DNA of 64,000 nt from Eubacterium sp. (GTDB taxonomy: Bacteria; Bacillota; Clostridia; Lachnospirales; Lachnospiraceae), in the NCBI GenBank assembly GCA_022794015.1, contig JAAWDZ010000029.1, positions 1-64,000 on the forward strand, written 5' to 3'. This document shows positions 8,124 to 17,273 of the stretch, piece by piece. Numbering within the stretch: position 1 is the stretch's first letter; each line of letters opens with the position of its first letter. The position numbers were made by a program, and so were the translations under genes. The notes beneath the pieces are model-generated. The model was not told the DNA's origin. It saw nothing but the letters and a program-made list of their open reading frames with translations, and did no database searches.

Positions 8124-11100
8124 AGAGTGTGTCAGTACATAATAAGTTGCCGGGGCATGGCCGTCGCCGACTAATGACTCGCTCAGCCGTCCCTCCGACC
8201 ACATTTGGATGACGTCGCTTATACCGCCGTCTTTTGTTAAGAACAGCAAAATTACACCTGTATATTTACTGTTCCACAGCTCTTTAATGAGGGATGAATC
8301 AACGTGCTGTCCTGAAATCGCTTCGGCGCCTAATTGAAAAATAAATGCTGTACTTGGATATAATTTATATCCCTGATGAAATCCGAAAAATTCGCGCTCT
8401 TCCAGCGAACAATAGCGCTTTGCCCTTCGGGAGATGGCATTGTACTGTTTGTCATTAATATTTTGCGCTCCTGCAAAGTCAAATACCGATGCCCATGTGG
8501 GACTGCAGGATTTTGCGATTCTGGCAGTTGCTATAGTGATAAGGCTCTGGTTTAAAGCGTTATAATCCGACGCGCCTGTCTGGGCTGTCCAGGTGTTTTT
8601 TAATCCGGAATTTTCAATACTGAGCGAATAGGTTATTCCGAATCTGCCGAAATTCCATTCTCTGAGCGGAACGTAAGTTACAAAGTCACTGGTATTGGCA
8701 AAGTTGAAAATAGAATTATACGCTGCCGCATCCCTGTGCGAACTGATTGTCGTAGAAGGAGTTGCAAATGTATAAGCAAATACAGTATTTCCATTATCAA
8801 TCAGTCTTGCTGCCAGAATGTTGGATATGGCAGCTCCTCTGGAATGCCCGGTAATCCAATAAGTGATATTTTCTTTTTCGCTTAGATATCTGTTGCAGTA
8901 CAATTCTATAAAATATTTGATACGTTCCTGTGTGATATAAAAGCCTTTATGGTAATCCGTTTTCCAGGAATCAGGGTCGCCCATATCAAAGTTACTGCTC
9001 CATTCCTCAACGGTTCCATTGGTTCCCCGGATTACAACGCCTACAACAGTTTTTGTAATGCCGCGGTATGTTACGTCGTGATAACCGATTCCAATTTCAG
9101 AAATATTATCATCTGCATATTCATCTATGTCGATTCCGTCTGAATGATATCCTTTTGCGAGTTTATAGTTGATTACTCTGTCAAAACCATGGTATTCCAT
9201 CAGAGTCTTTATGCTGGATATGTTAGAACTTGCTCCGGTTTTCTGTACTTTATTGTATTGGAACGAAGACCCGTCATAAATTGTATTCGCCAGAACCAAA
9301 GATGCAGAGCAGAGTTCTTTGCTGTACATGCTGCTGGATTGGAAGAAATTTCTGTAGTCTATCGTATATTTGGCAGATTTAACAGGGAGGTATCCATTCA
9401 TTACGCCTGTTTCCGCTCCATTTCTTGGCTCCCTGTCTTTATCATCCCTGATTCCATCGAAATCTGTATCTTCCAAAATGGGGTTGGATTTGTAGTCGTA
9501 TACTTCTAATTTATTTGGACCTGTGTACATTTCTTCTGGAATATCATATTTGCTTAATACCCAGGTAATGTATGGTGTGATGTCGGATTCCACTTTCTCT
9601 CCCAGTTCTTCCCGATCGGATAATCCGTCACCGTCGCTGTCCCCGTTTTCTTCCAAAGGCTGGCTGAGTTTAATAAATTGATAATCATTTAGGATGACCC
9701 AGGATCCATCGTTTACAACTTCCCCGATTTTATCTGCCAGTTGCATCAGCACATCACTGAAGTTTTCGTATATATTTGCAAAGAGTCCGTCGGTTGCCTG
9801 GTATAGTTCTTCATAAGCAGAATGTTGTCCGTTTGTTGTGATAACAGATGTAATGATTCCTGCATTTTTAAGGATAGAAGCCATTTCTGACATAGATGAA
9901 ATGCCATAGTTGTTTGTTATTTTATATCCGGCGTCCGTTACTAAAATAATAAACTTGTTGGCGTTCTCACGAAAGTCTAGCTGGCTTGCCATACCAAGTG
10001 CGTCAATGGCAGTTTCAGGATCATCCCCACCGCCGTTAACATAAATGCTGTTGATTTTATTTCTGTATGCAGATACATCGGTGAACCAATTAGAAGCGCC
10101 GTTCTTTATCAGTGTTGTCTCTTCTCCGTATTCGGTGATATCTTTATAATCGATCAGTGCAAAATTGGCATGAACAGAATAATTGGTGGTCAGTGTCGTT
10201 ACAAAAGCCTGAATGTTTGAAGCAACGTTATTAATCTCATCGGACATTGAACCGGTAGAATCTATTACAAATACGATATCTGCCTGTCCGGCGGCTTCTC
10301 TTAGAGCTGTTGTTTTTACAGTCGCAGATTCTTTGGGCTGTTCGAATACACGATTCAGTACATAATGATATGCGGAAGAGTTATTGTCATTGGAAACAGG
10401 ATTATTGTTTTCATCTGCCAGGGTGTAATTTTCCTGAATCCATTTTTCAGATACTTCATTGCCCATAGTATTCTGGGTTGCTTCATTGTCCATAGCAGCT
10501 CCAGTTGAATCCAAAGAAGCAAAAGATGCATCTTCCGCCTCGTCTGCAATATAGCTGTGAATGTCAATTCCAAGGCTAATTAACAGTGTTTCTGCGTCAA
10601 TTACAAAGTAGTCGCCAGTGGAAGCTTCTGTTTGTAAGACAGTTCCATTTACCGCCGTTTCACAGGGTACAATGGTATTGCCTTCATAACGGCAGATCAT
10701 CAGACTGTCTATTCGGTCTGTTTCAGGAGTGCAGTCGAAACGAAGCTGTAAATCATTTCCGTCTGTGTAATCGGTATCAATATGTACCTGTCTGCCTACG
10801 ACTGCCCTGTTATCATTCAATGCATGAATTGTGGTTTCTTCCAGTGCGGCATGTTCTTCAATGACGTCGGAAACGTTTCCCTGTAAAGATGGAACAGCGC
10901 TGTTCTCCTGGCTCAATGCGTTATCAGGTTCCAGTGTCTGAGGTATTTTCCGTTCTGCGTCCGGAGTAATTCCATCGCTGCATTTTTGTAATGGATTCAG
11001 CCCCAGGATGATTTCGTTGCCGTCAGTAATGCCATCATTGTCGGTATCTTTGTTCAGAGGATCTGTATGATATATTTCAACTTCCTCACAGTCTGAAAGT

Positions 11101-12149
11101 CCATCGTTGTCACTGTCAGCCTGCATTGGATTGGTTCCAAGCTCTACTTCCCTCAAATTGGATAAACCGTCTGAATCAGAATCGTCCTCGCCGTCATTAA
11201 TCCCGTTTCCATCTGTATCTTTAAGAACAGGATCTGTTCCTGTTAAATAGGCTTCCTGATAATCCGTCAGTCCGTCGCCGTCAGTATCCTCTAAATTCGG
11301 ATCTGTACCCAGCAGGCTTTCCAGTTCGGGTGATAGCACAGTTTTGTCTGCTGTCCAGTTGGCGTATAACGTAATATTACTGGTAATTGATGTATTGAAA
11401 TCAAATTTTTGCCCGCTGTCTGCTGCTGTATACCAGCCATCGAATATGTATCCTCTTCGGATTGGATCGGATGGCTGCCGGGCTTGCGTATTTGCTTTTA
11501 CAGACTGTGGTTCTACCGGGCTTCCGCCATTTGTGTCAAATGTAACAGTATAAAATAAGTTTGCATTATCAGAGCTGGCGGATGTTACGGTTGCTTTGCA
11601 GATGAGACGGTAGGTTTTCTTTGCTGTTTTAATTTTTACCTGAATGTCTGCAGTTCCCTCCGATTTAGCTTTCACTATACCGTTTTTATTTACGGTTGCA
11701 ACTTTGGAATTGCCTGATTTCCAGGTATATTTTGCTTTTTTGGGTTTGTTTTTGACAGATAGTTTTATCGTTTTTCCAGATTCCAAAGAGAGTTTTGTTT
11801 TGGATAATTTAGGTTTTCTGACAGTAACTTTACAGGTCAGTTTCGTTGTTTTGGAATGGTTTTTGATGGACACAGTTATTTTTGCAGTTCCACTCTTTAA
11901 CCCTTTTACCAGTCCTTTTTTTGATACGGAGGCAATATTCTTTTTGGCAGATTTATAAATAATCTGTGCATTGCCAGGTACATTTTTTACTTTGATTTTT
12001 GTGGTTGCGCCAACTGTAATGCTGGCGGATTTTTTTGCAAGCCGGGGCTTTGCAGCAGCTTCTGCTGTCATTTGTGTTGCAGGAAGTAATGATAAAATCA
12101 TCAGAAGAGACAGCAGTATTGCAATAAATCCTGTACATTTCTTTTTCAT
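8118..12149 (-). CDS. Large secreted Big/InlB/TSP3/vWA/lipase-class-3 protein
   Basis: This 1343-aa protein starts with a signal peptide ([23 protein letters not shown]). Domains in order are: two bacterial Ig-like domains (about 35-190; [19 protein letters not shown]); an InlB/Flg_new repeat (about 198-270; FDTNGGSPV...GYIFDGWYT); acidic TSP3/calcium repeats (about 275-392; [12 protein letters not shown]); a von Willebrand A domain (about 622-800) with MIDAS DSTGS; another TSP3 unit ([12 protein letters not shown]); and a C-terminal lipase-3 alpha/beta hydrolase with nucleophile motif GHSRG near residue 1101. There is no LPXTG motif, so attachment is unclear. It is probably extracellular, binding cations and a ligand and hydrolysing an ester. 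AGAAAGGATTTGAG precedes ATG 12149, after a roughly 190-nt leader. Confidence 0.88.
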   Translation of the reverse strand: MKKKCTGFIAILLSLLMILSLLPATQMTAEAAAKPRLAKKSASITVGATTKIKVKNVPGNAQIIYKSAKKNIASVSKKGLVKGLKSGTAKITVSIKNHSKTTKLTCKVTVRKPKLSKTKLSLESGKTIKLSVKNKPKKAKYTWKSGNSKVATVNKNGIVKAKSEGTADIQVKIKTAKKTYRLICKATVTSASSDNANLFYTVTFDTNGGSPVEPQSVKANTQARQPSDPIRRGYIFDGWYTAADSGQKFDFNTSITSNITLYANWTADKTVLSPELESLLGTDPNLEDTDGDGLTDYQEAYLTGTDPVLKDTDGNGINDGEDDSDSDGLSNLREVELGTNPMQADSDNDGLSDCEEVEIYHTDPLNKDTDNDGITDGNEIILGLNPLQKCSDGITPDAERKIPQTLEPDNALSQENSAVPSLQGNVSDVIEEHAALEETTIHALNDNRAVVGRQVHIDTDYTDGNDLQLRFDCTPETDRIDSLMICRYEGNTIVPCETAVNGTVLQTEASTGDYFVIDAETLLISLGIDIHSYIADEAEDASFASLDSTGAAMDNEATQNTMGNEVSEKWIQENYTLADENNNPVSNDNNSSAYHYVLNRVFEQPKESATVKTTALREAAGQADIVFVIDSTGSMSDEINNVASNIQAFVTTLTTNYSVHANFALIDYKDITEYGEETTLIKNGASNWFTDVSAYRNKINSIYVNGGGDDPETAIDALGMASQLDFRENANKFIILVTDAGYKITNNYGISSMSEMASILKNAGIITSVITTNGQHSAYEELYQATDGLFANIYENFSDVLMQLADKIGEVVNDGSWVILNDYQFIKLSQPLEENGDSDGDGLSDREELGEKVESDITPYITWVLSKYDIPEEMYTGPNKLEVYDYKSNPILEDTDFDGIRDDKDREPRNGAETGVMNGYLPVKSAKYTIDYRNFFQSSSMYSKELCSASLVLANTIYDGSSFQYNKVQKTGASSNISSIKTLMEYHGFDRVINYKLAKGYHSDGIDIDEYADDNISEIGIGYHDVTYRGITKTVVGVVIRGTNGTVEEWSSNFDMGDPDSWKTDYHKGFYITQERIKYFIELYCNRYLSEKENITYWITGHSRGAAISNILAARLIDNGNTVFAYTFATPSTTISSHRDAAAYNSIFNFANTSDFVTYVPLREWNFGRFGITYSLSIENSGLKNTWTAQTGASDYNALNQSLITIATARIAKSCSPTWASVFDFAGAQNINDKQYNAISRRAKRYCSLEEREFFGFHQGYKLYPSTAFIFQLGAEAISGQHVDSSLIKELWNSKYTGVILLFLTKDGGISDVIQMWSEGRLSESLVGDGHAPATYYVLTHSM

Positions 12150-12189
12150 AAATTCTCAAATCCTTTCTGTGTGTTTAAATGAATATCTG

Positions 12190-12255
12190 AAAACCCGGCA
12201 GTTCTGTATTGATATTGGTATGCGGTAAGTCGTTTGGCTGTGATCCGGGTTCACC
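12190..12255 (-). promoter_or_regulatory. Structured 5' leader of the vWA-lipase gene (class unknown)
   Basis: In the transcribed leader GAACCCGG pairs with CCGGGTTT across about 46 nt that contain CACAGCC and CTTACCGC. The 3' arm is followed by TTTC and then 40 nt to the ribosome binding site, so it could act as an attenuator or ligand-binding fold. It does not match the c-di-GMP, THF, cobalamin or T-box consensus as far as I can recall. Confidence 0.4.
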
Positions 12256-12344
12256 TCGCTTTTTCACCGTAATATGGATTCTTTTACGCATAGGTATCAG
12301 TAGTTATCTTTTTTTGACGGTATTTGTTATTACACTTTCCCAAT

Positions 12345-12373
12345 AGTATAATAAAAAAATTTGCTTATCTCAA
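12345..12373 (-). promoter_or_regulatory. Promoter of the vWA-lipase gene
   Basis: On the minus strand TTGAGA and TATACT are 17 bp apart, placing transcription start about 190 nt before the ATG. Just upstream lies ATAATCCAC (12383-12391), which resembles the element in front of the sugar-binding protein gene at 56.6 kb, but 37 rather than 47 bp from the -10. The remaining intergenic sequence up to 12583 shows nothing recognisable. Confidence 0.6.
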
Positions 12374-12582
12374 AAAGATTTTGTGGATTATCAGACATTT
12401 GCATGTTAATACTATCATGATCATACAAATGTTGCAATCTAAAAAGTGTTTTCTGTTATTTTTGCGGTGCCGTCCGTATTGTCCGCCCAAAAATACGGGG
12501 CAGTGTTCTGGAACCGCAGGATTAAAGCTTTGGTACGCTGCAAATTATTTCTATTGAATTTTGACAGATTAAACAATCCATC

Positions 12583-12610
12583 TTGCAACTTTTCTGAAAT
12601 ATGGTATGAT
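12583..12610 (+). promoter_or_regulatory. Promoter of the diguanylate cyclase operon
   Basis: TTGCAA and TATGAT are separated by 16 bp, about 54 bp before ATG 12664. AAGGACAGGGGAG serves as ribosome binding site. Confidence 0.6.
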
Positions 12611-12663
12611 AATTAGTAATAGATATCAGTTATACAATATAAGAAAAAGGACAGGGGAGTATT

Positions 12664-13743
12664 ATGAGAAAAATCTGGGAATATATTTCGGTGAGAGCAG
12701 AAAATGCACTGTCTATCAAGCAGGTTATGTCAGTGGCAATGTCAATGCTTGGCTTTTTTCATTTATGTCTGACGGTATTTTTTCTCTTTTTTAATATTTA
12801 TCCTATGGTTCTGATTGATCTGTTCAGCGTTGCGCTGTATATTTTTTGCTTTGTTCAGATACAGAAAGACAAAAGCCTTTTGTTCCTATTCAATTTATCT
12901 TATATGCAGATTGTGCTTCATTCGGTGATTGCGGCTCTTTTGCTCGGAACGGACAGTGGTTTTTCACTTTATATGATTGCGATTCTGCCAATCGGCTATT
13001 ATGCAGCCTACAATTTTAATATGAGAAAACAGGTAATCAATCCGATGTGCTATGTGATTATTGCCGGCGCGGCTTTTTGTTTCCTGCGGGCTGCCAGCAG
13101 TTATATGGGGCCGTATTATTTCTATGGTAATAAGATGGTTGACAGTGCGATTTATATGGTGAATTATTTCGTGGCCGTACTTTCGATTGTAATATTTATT
13201 ACCACCCTGTTAAATCAGATTCGGATTTTAGAGAACCTGCGCGTGCAGCAAAATAAACAGTTGGAGAAGCTTTCGAAAACGGATGCATTAACCGGCCTTG
13301 CAAACAGGCGGAGCATAGAAGAACGCTATGCCCAGTCCGAGGCATTAAACGAGGGTTATTCCATAGTAATCGGTGATATTGACGACTTTAAGGCTGTAAA
13401 TGACACTTATGGGCACAATGTGGGAGATACGGTGCTGCAGGCGGTGGCGGAAGTATTTAAGAGAACGGTGCGCAGCGAGGATATTGTCTGCCGCTGGGGC
13501 GGGGAGGAGTTTTTGATTTTTCTTCCCAAATGCATGGGGCATGATGCGGCGCATATTGCACATAGGATTTTGGAGAATGTGCGCATTACGGATATGGAGA
13601 CATCGGAGCAGGCTGTTTTCCACATTACCATGACGCTCGGCGTAGCGACGGCAGTACCTGGAATGGAATTTGCGCAGGTAGTAAAAGAAGCCGACGACAG
13701 GCTTTATCACGGCAAGCAAAACGGAAAGAACCAGGTAGTATAA
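12664..13743 (+). CDS. Membrane diguanylate cyclase (GGDEF)
   Basis: In this 359-aa protein, residues 20-185 form about six membrane segments without a large extracellular loop. A short coiled linker then leads to a GGDEF domain that starts at TDALTGLANRR and carries the active-site loop RWGGEEFLIF. An RxxD inhibitory site (RSED) sits exactly five residues before GGEEF, so product inhibition by c-di-GMP is expected. The enzyme makes c-di-GMP from two GTP at the membrane. The stop TAA is directly followed by the ATG of the phosphoribosyltransferase gene with no spacer, so the two are translationally coupled. That neighbour is unusual for a cyclase. Confidence 0.92.
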   Translation: MRKIWEYISVRAENALSIKQVMSVAMSMLGFFHLCLTVFFLFFNIYPMVLIDLFSVALYIFCFVQIQKDKSLLFLFNLSYMQIVLHSVIAALLLGTDSGFSLYMIAILPIGYYAAYNFNMRKQVINPMCYVIIAGAAFCFLRAASSYMGPYYFYGNKMVDSAIYMVNYFVAVLSIVIFITTLLNQIRILENLRVQQNKQLEKLSKTDALTGLANRRSIEERYAQSEALNEGYSIVIGDIDDFKAVNDTYGHNVGDTVLQAVAEVFKRTVRSEDIVCRWGGEEFLIFLPKCMGHDAAHIAHRILENVRITDMETSEQAVFHITMTLGVATAVPGMEFAQVVKEADDRLYHGKQNGKNQVV

Positions 13744-14862
13744 ATGAAATACATAGAGCATGAATTTGTTAGCGTTGCAAAACGTGAGAATAATCCTAAA
13801 AGGAATTATCTAGTGGTGAACCGGCTGCAGGGAAAGCATGTTCCCGCAGCTCCGGAGATTGTGTTTGAAATGTTTGATGCACTTGCAGACAGGCTGCAGG
13901 CGGCTTGCAAAAAGGAGCGGCTGCTTTTGGTTGGCTTTGCAGAAACCGCAACGGCAATCGGAGCACGTCTGGCAGTACGTCTGGGTTCTTATTACATACA
14001 GACAACCAGGGAGCAGATACCGAATGCAGAGTATCTGCTCTTTTCGGAATCACACAGCCATGCTACCGAACAGAAGCTGGTAAAAGACGATGTTGAGAGG
14101 ATTCTTCCAAAGGTGGATCGGGTTGTATTTGTAGAAGATGAAGTGACGACGGGCAACACCATTTTGAATATTATAAATATTCTGGAAAAAGAGTATCCGG
14201 ACAAAATGCGGTTTACCGTTGCATCTGTTTTAAACGGAATGGATGCTGAGGCAAAGGGCAGATACCGCGAAAGGCAGATTGGTCTTTTTTATCTGTGTGA
14301 AACAAATCACAGGCAGTATGCTGCAATTGCAGAAGGTTATAACGGGGACGGGGAATATATTTCTATGGATACGTCCTGTGCTGTCCCATCTGCCGTGTAC
14401 CGTCTGCACGGATATTTGAATTCCAGAAGGTGTGTACTGGGAGAAGCGTACAACAAGGCATGCGAAGCATTATGGGAGCAGATAAAGGCAGCAGTTCCAC
14501 TGGATAAAAAGCAGTCTGTTTTGATCCTTGGAACGGAAGAATTTATGTATCCGGCTTTATGGATCGGGGCGTGTCTGGAAAAATGCGGCCATGCGGTAAA
14601 ATGTCATGCAACAACCCGCAGTCCCATTGCCGTAAGCTGCGAAAGCGATTATCCGCTTTCCGTTCGGTATGAACTGGCAAGCTTTTATGAAGATGGCAGG
14701 AGAACCTTTATTTATGATTTGAAAAAATATGATAGTGTATGGATTTTGACCGATGCCATAAATCCGAAAGAGAATGGCGTCTGTTCTTTGATTCATGCCT
14801 TAGAAAGCTGCGGCAATGATGATATACGGCTGTTTTTCTGGGGAGATAATTGTGAGACGTAA
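13744..14862 (+). CDS. PRTase_2-TRSP domain protein (Ter-type biosynthetic module)
   Basis: This 372-aa protein combines a phosphoribosyltransferase-like N-terminal half (PRTase_2), with the PRPP-binding loop VVFVEDEVTTGNT near residues 128-140, and a C-terminal TRSP domain showing its name motif as TTRSP near residue 290. These families are known from gene neighbourhoods of tellurite-resistance (Ter) stress systems, where comparative genomics predicts synthesis of a nucleoside-like metabolite. Here it starts immediately after the diguanylate cyclase stop codon and precedes the StiP gene by about 65 nt. No TerD, TerC, ATP-grasp or HAD gene is present in the window. The product is unknown. Confidence 0.8.
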   Translation: MKYIEHEFVSVAKRENNPKRNYLVVNRLQGKHVPAAPEIVFEMFDALADRLQAACKKERLLLVGFAETATAIGARLAVRLGSYYIQTTREQIPNAEYLLFSESHSHATEQKLVKDDVERILPKVDRVVFVEDEVTTGNTILNIINILEKEYPDKMRFTVASVLNGMDAEAKGRYRERQIGLFYLCETNHRQYAAIAEGYNGDGEYISMDTSCAVPSAVYRLHGYLNSRRCVLGEAYNKACEALWEQIKAAVPLDKKQSVLILGTEEFMYPALWIGACLEKCGHAVKCHATTRSPIAVSCESDYPLSVRYELASFYEDGRRTFIYDLKKYDSVWILTDAINPKENGVCSLIHALESCGNDDIRLFFWGDNCET

Positions 14863-14927
14863 AAGGATGACGTCAGATGAGAAAATTCCTGAAAACATTT
14901 TGAAACAGAATGGGAGGGGGGGAGATC

Positions 14928-15977
14928 ATGAAAAGCTCATATAAACCGGAGGACGTGCACCTGCTTTTAAAAGATATTTCAGGTATGGTAAAGCCGCAGG
15001 ACACCGAGGAACGGGAAAAGCTGATTCAGTCCGGAAAACATTACTGCGAAATGCTGCCTGTTGAATATATGCCGAGTCAGTTGTATATGGATGCCTATTA
15101 CGATGCCCTGGATAAGTTTGCAGGGCCGACAGCCCGCGCAGTTGGCAGACTTGCAGATAAGGTTGTAAAACAGAGGAGAAAAGATACTGTTCTGGTTTCA
15201 CTGGCAAGGGCGGGTATTCCAATCGGAATATTATTAAAGCATTATATTCTGCAAAAGTATGGAGTGGATATGCCGCATTATGCGCTGTCTATTATTCGGG
15301 GGCGCGGAATTGATCACAACGCCATGCAGTATCTTTTGGAACGCTTCGTGCCGGAGCAGCTTTTATTTGTAGACGGCTGGATTGGAAAAGGCGCGATTTT
15401 AAAAGAACTGCAAAAAGAAATTGCACATTACAAAGGAGTATCGGCAGAAATAGCAGTTCTTGCAGATCCGGCCAATGTGACGCAGCTTTGCGGTACGCAT
15501 GAGGATATTTTAATACCAAGCGCCTGTTTAAACTGCACGGTTTCAGGACTTATCAGCAGGACGTTTCTGCGCAGTGATATAATCGGTAAAACCGATTTTC
15601 ATGGGGCGGTATATTACGAAGAGCTGAAAGAAAAAGATTTGTCCTATGAATTTATTCATGCAATAGAAAGAGAGTTTTCCGCGGAAAATCTGGCAGAGGA
15701 AGAAGAGGCCAAAGGAAGCGGAGCCAGAGAAACGGCTGAAATTGCCAGACGGTTTGGAATAGACGATATGAATCTGGTGAAGCCTGGCATTGGTGAAACG
15801 ACCAGGGTGCTGCTTCGGCGCGTACCATGGAAGATTCTCATAGATACCAACCACAGGAACGATCCGGCTTTATTTCATATCATAAAGCTTGCGGGAGAGA
15901 AGGACGTGCCTGTGGAAGAATATCCGTTAAACCATTACAGGGCCTGCGGTATCATAAAGAAAATGCCGGATGCATAG
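14928..15977 (+). CDS. StiP-family protein (PRTase_1 with C-terminal Pelota-like domain)
   Basis: This 349-aa protein has the StiP/PRTase_1 pattern (VLVSLARAGIPIGILL, IIRGRGIDHNAM, LFVDGWIGKGAI), usually annotated as cysteine protease StiP but better explained as a phosphoribosyltransferase-like fold. The C-terminal 60 residues (LIDTNHRNDPALFHIIKLA ... YPLNHYRACGIIK) resemble the Pelota-type RNA-binding domain found at that position in the family. The start is moved 18 nt downstream of the ORF track call, because GGGAGGGGGGGAG is the ribosome binding site for ATG 14928. It forms an operon with the PRTase-TRSP gene and ends 6 nt from the convergent CitE-like gene. Confidence 0.8.
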   Translation: MKSSYKPEDVHLLLKDISGMVKPQDTEEREKLIQSGKHYCEMLPVEYMPSQLYMDAYYDALDKFAGPTARAVGRLADKVVKQRRKDTVLVSLARAGIPIGILLKHYILQKYGVDMPHYALSIIRGRGIDHNAMQYLLERFVPEQLLFVDGWIGKGAILKELQKEIAHYKGVSAEIAVLADPANVTQLCGTHEDILIPSACLNCTVSGLISRTFLRSDIIGKTDFHGAVYYEELKEKDLSYEFIHAIEREFSAENLAEEEEAKGSGARETAEIARRFGIDDMNLVKPGIGETTRVLLRRVPWKILIDTNHRNDPALFHIIKLAGEKDVPVEEYPLNHYRACGIIKKMPDA

Positions 15978-15983
15978 GACGTG

Positions 15984-16943
15984 TCATAATGTGCCGTAAA
16001 TTTCAGAAAGATATATGATTTTTCTGGCCCAGTTCGTATGGGTTTTGTATTCATTCATACGTTTTTTCCGGATGCTTCCGGACACAAAAGATGATGCATC
16101 TGTCTCCCATCCCAGGATATTTCGGGCATCCTCCAAATCTTCCTGCGTCACAGCGTATGCCTGGCGTATAAAAGGAATCTGATTGGGATGAATAGCTGTT
16201 TTCCCGACAAAACCACACAGCCGGTCTTCTGTCAGTTCCTGCATAAGACCTTCCTGCCAGCCGCTGCCGCCGTAGTATTCCCAGACCGGCCCGGAGATCA
16301 CATAATCCATGCCAAAAACCGTAATAATATCAGCAAAAATATTGGCGATTGGTAAAATCCGGTGAATGGATTCATTACAGCGCCTCCGAAAACCAAATAA
16401 ATGGCACAGATCATTTCCGCCTACACGGATATTCAGAATATATTTCTCAATTTCCTGCAGACGTTCTTTCATTTCATATAAAACCCCGGCCCTTCTGTCC
16501 GGCATTACAATTGAGGCGCTCTCCATAATCGGCATTACATAGAATGTTTTATTTTCTGGATTGTTTATTTGCAAAACCATTTGAATATACTCGTCTATAT
16601 TATGTAAATCCAGTTTTGGGATAATAAATCCGGATACAATGGCCTGCGCGCTTCCAAGGCGTTCCAGAAGATTTGACATCTGCGACGCTTTGCGGACGCG
16701 GATAAAAATTTCAGGCAAAAAAAATGTAAGGATTTTATGCGCCTTCCAAATCTGTTTCAAAGAACGGATCAAAATATCTTCCGCCTGCGCAACATGGCAG
16801 TCGCCAATGGTATCCTCCAGGCATAGTGCAAGAGAATACCCTGTCCCAAATCTTTCCTTCATAATAGAATCCACAACAGAAACACGGTTGGCCGGGCAGT
16901 ATAAAAGCGGGCCTGTGCTATAATAAACAGCTGCATTTTTCAT
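15984..16943 (-). CDS. HpcH/HpaI aldolase / citrate-lyase beta-like (CitE-like) protein
   Basis: This 319-aa TIM-barrel protein has CLEDTIGD near the N-terminus, which in CitE-like lyases contributes acidic metal and substrate contacts, and a conserved central arginine/glutamate pattern (IRVGGNDLCHLFG). CitE-like enzymes of this type are regular members of Ter-linked biosynthetic modules, where a C-C bond lyase step on a small acyl compound is predicted. The gene is convergent with the StiP gene (6 nt apart) rather than in its operon. AAGGAG stands 8 nt before ATG 16943. No citrate-lyase alpha or gamma subunit is nearby, so a role in citrate fermentation is unlikely. Confidence 0.8.
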   Translation of the reverse strand: MKNAAVYYSTGPLLYCPANRVSVVDSIMKERFGTGYSLALCLEDTIGDCHVAQAEDILIRSLKQIWKAHKILTFFLPEIFIRVRKASQMSNLLERLGSAQAIVSGFIIPKLDLHNIDEYIQMVLQINNPENKTFYVMPIMESASIVMPDRRAGVLYEMKERLQEIEKYILNIRVGGNDLCHLFGFRRRCNESIHRILPIANIFADIITVFGMDYVISGPVWEYYGGSGWQEGLMQELTEDRLCGFVGKTAIHPNQIPFIRQAYAVTQEDLEDARNILGWETDASSFVSGSIRKKRMNEYKTHTNWARKIIYLSEIYGTL

Positions 16944-17034
16944 TGATAATCTCCTTGTTCAACATACTGTTTTCTATCATATCATATATTTCCAGATTTT
17001 ACCATATGACCAATAATCCCAAAGATGACTTTGT

Positions 17035-17227
17035 GTAACAGTTCAGCCCAGGACTTTGTTACTGTTCACACGCCACTGTTCCGCGAGGTGTTTTTGCACA
17101 TTTTGTGCGGAAATTCCGAATTTTTCAGCGCGAAATTGCATCTTTTTGCGATTTATGTGCATCGCGAATCGTGTTGCTGGTCGCGGAGTGAACAGTAACA
17201 CGACTTTAAATGAGCCGGAGCTGTTAC
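17035..17227. repeat. Nested palindromic intergenic repeat, copy 1
   Basis: The element starts with GTAACAGTTCAGCCCAGGAC followed by TTTG, a 24-bp string found identically at 40826. It contains a perfect 12-bp inverted repeat (GTTACTGTTCAC at 17058-17069, GTGAACAGTAAC at 17188-17199) and outer arms GTAACAG and CTGTTAC. The interior is rich in CGCGA-type short palindromes. It fills most of the gap between the divergent CitE-like gene and tsaC. No ORF of quality crosses it. Confidence 0.7.
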
Positions 17228-17238
17228 GCGAAAATACT

Positions 17239-17260
17239 TCACATTTCTGAATAAATGTGA
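17239..17260. promoter_or_regulatory. Perfect palindrome abutting the tsaC start
   Basis: TCACATTT and AAATGTGA flank a 6-bp centre and end 13 nt before the ATG of tsaC. It may be an operator or an mRNA hairpin that hinders initiation. The arm order (TCACA first) is the reverse of a CRP/FNR site. Confidence 0.45.
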
Positions 17261-17273
17261 TATATTGGATAAC

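Noticed and set aside
12190-12270. c-di-GMP (GEMM) riboswitch in the vWA-lipase leader
   Set aside because: The expected GGCAAACC / GACGCAAAGC / GGGUCUAA-type blocks are not present; only an unrelated long-range stem is seen.
17239-17260. CRP/FNR-type operator before tsaC
   Set aside because: The arms are in the order TCACA...TGTGA, the reverse of the TGTGA-N6-TCACA consensus.
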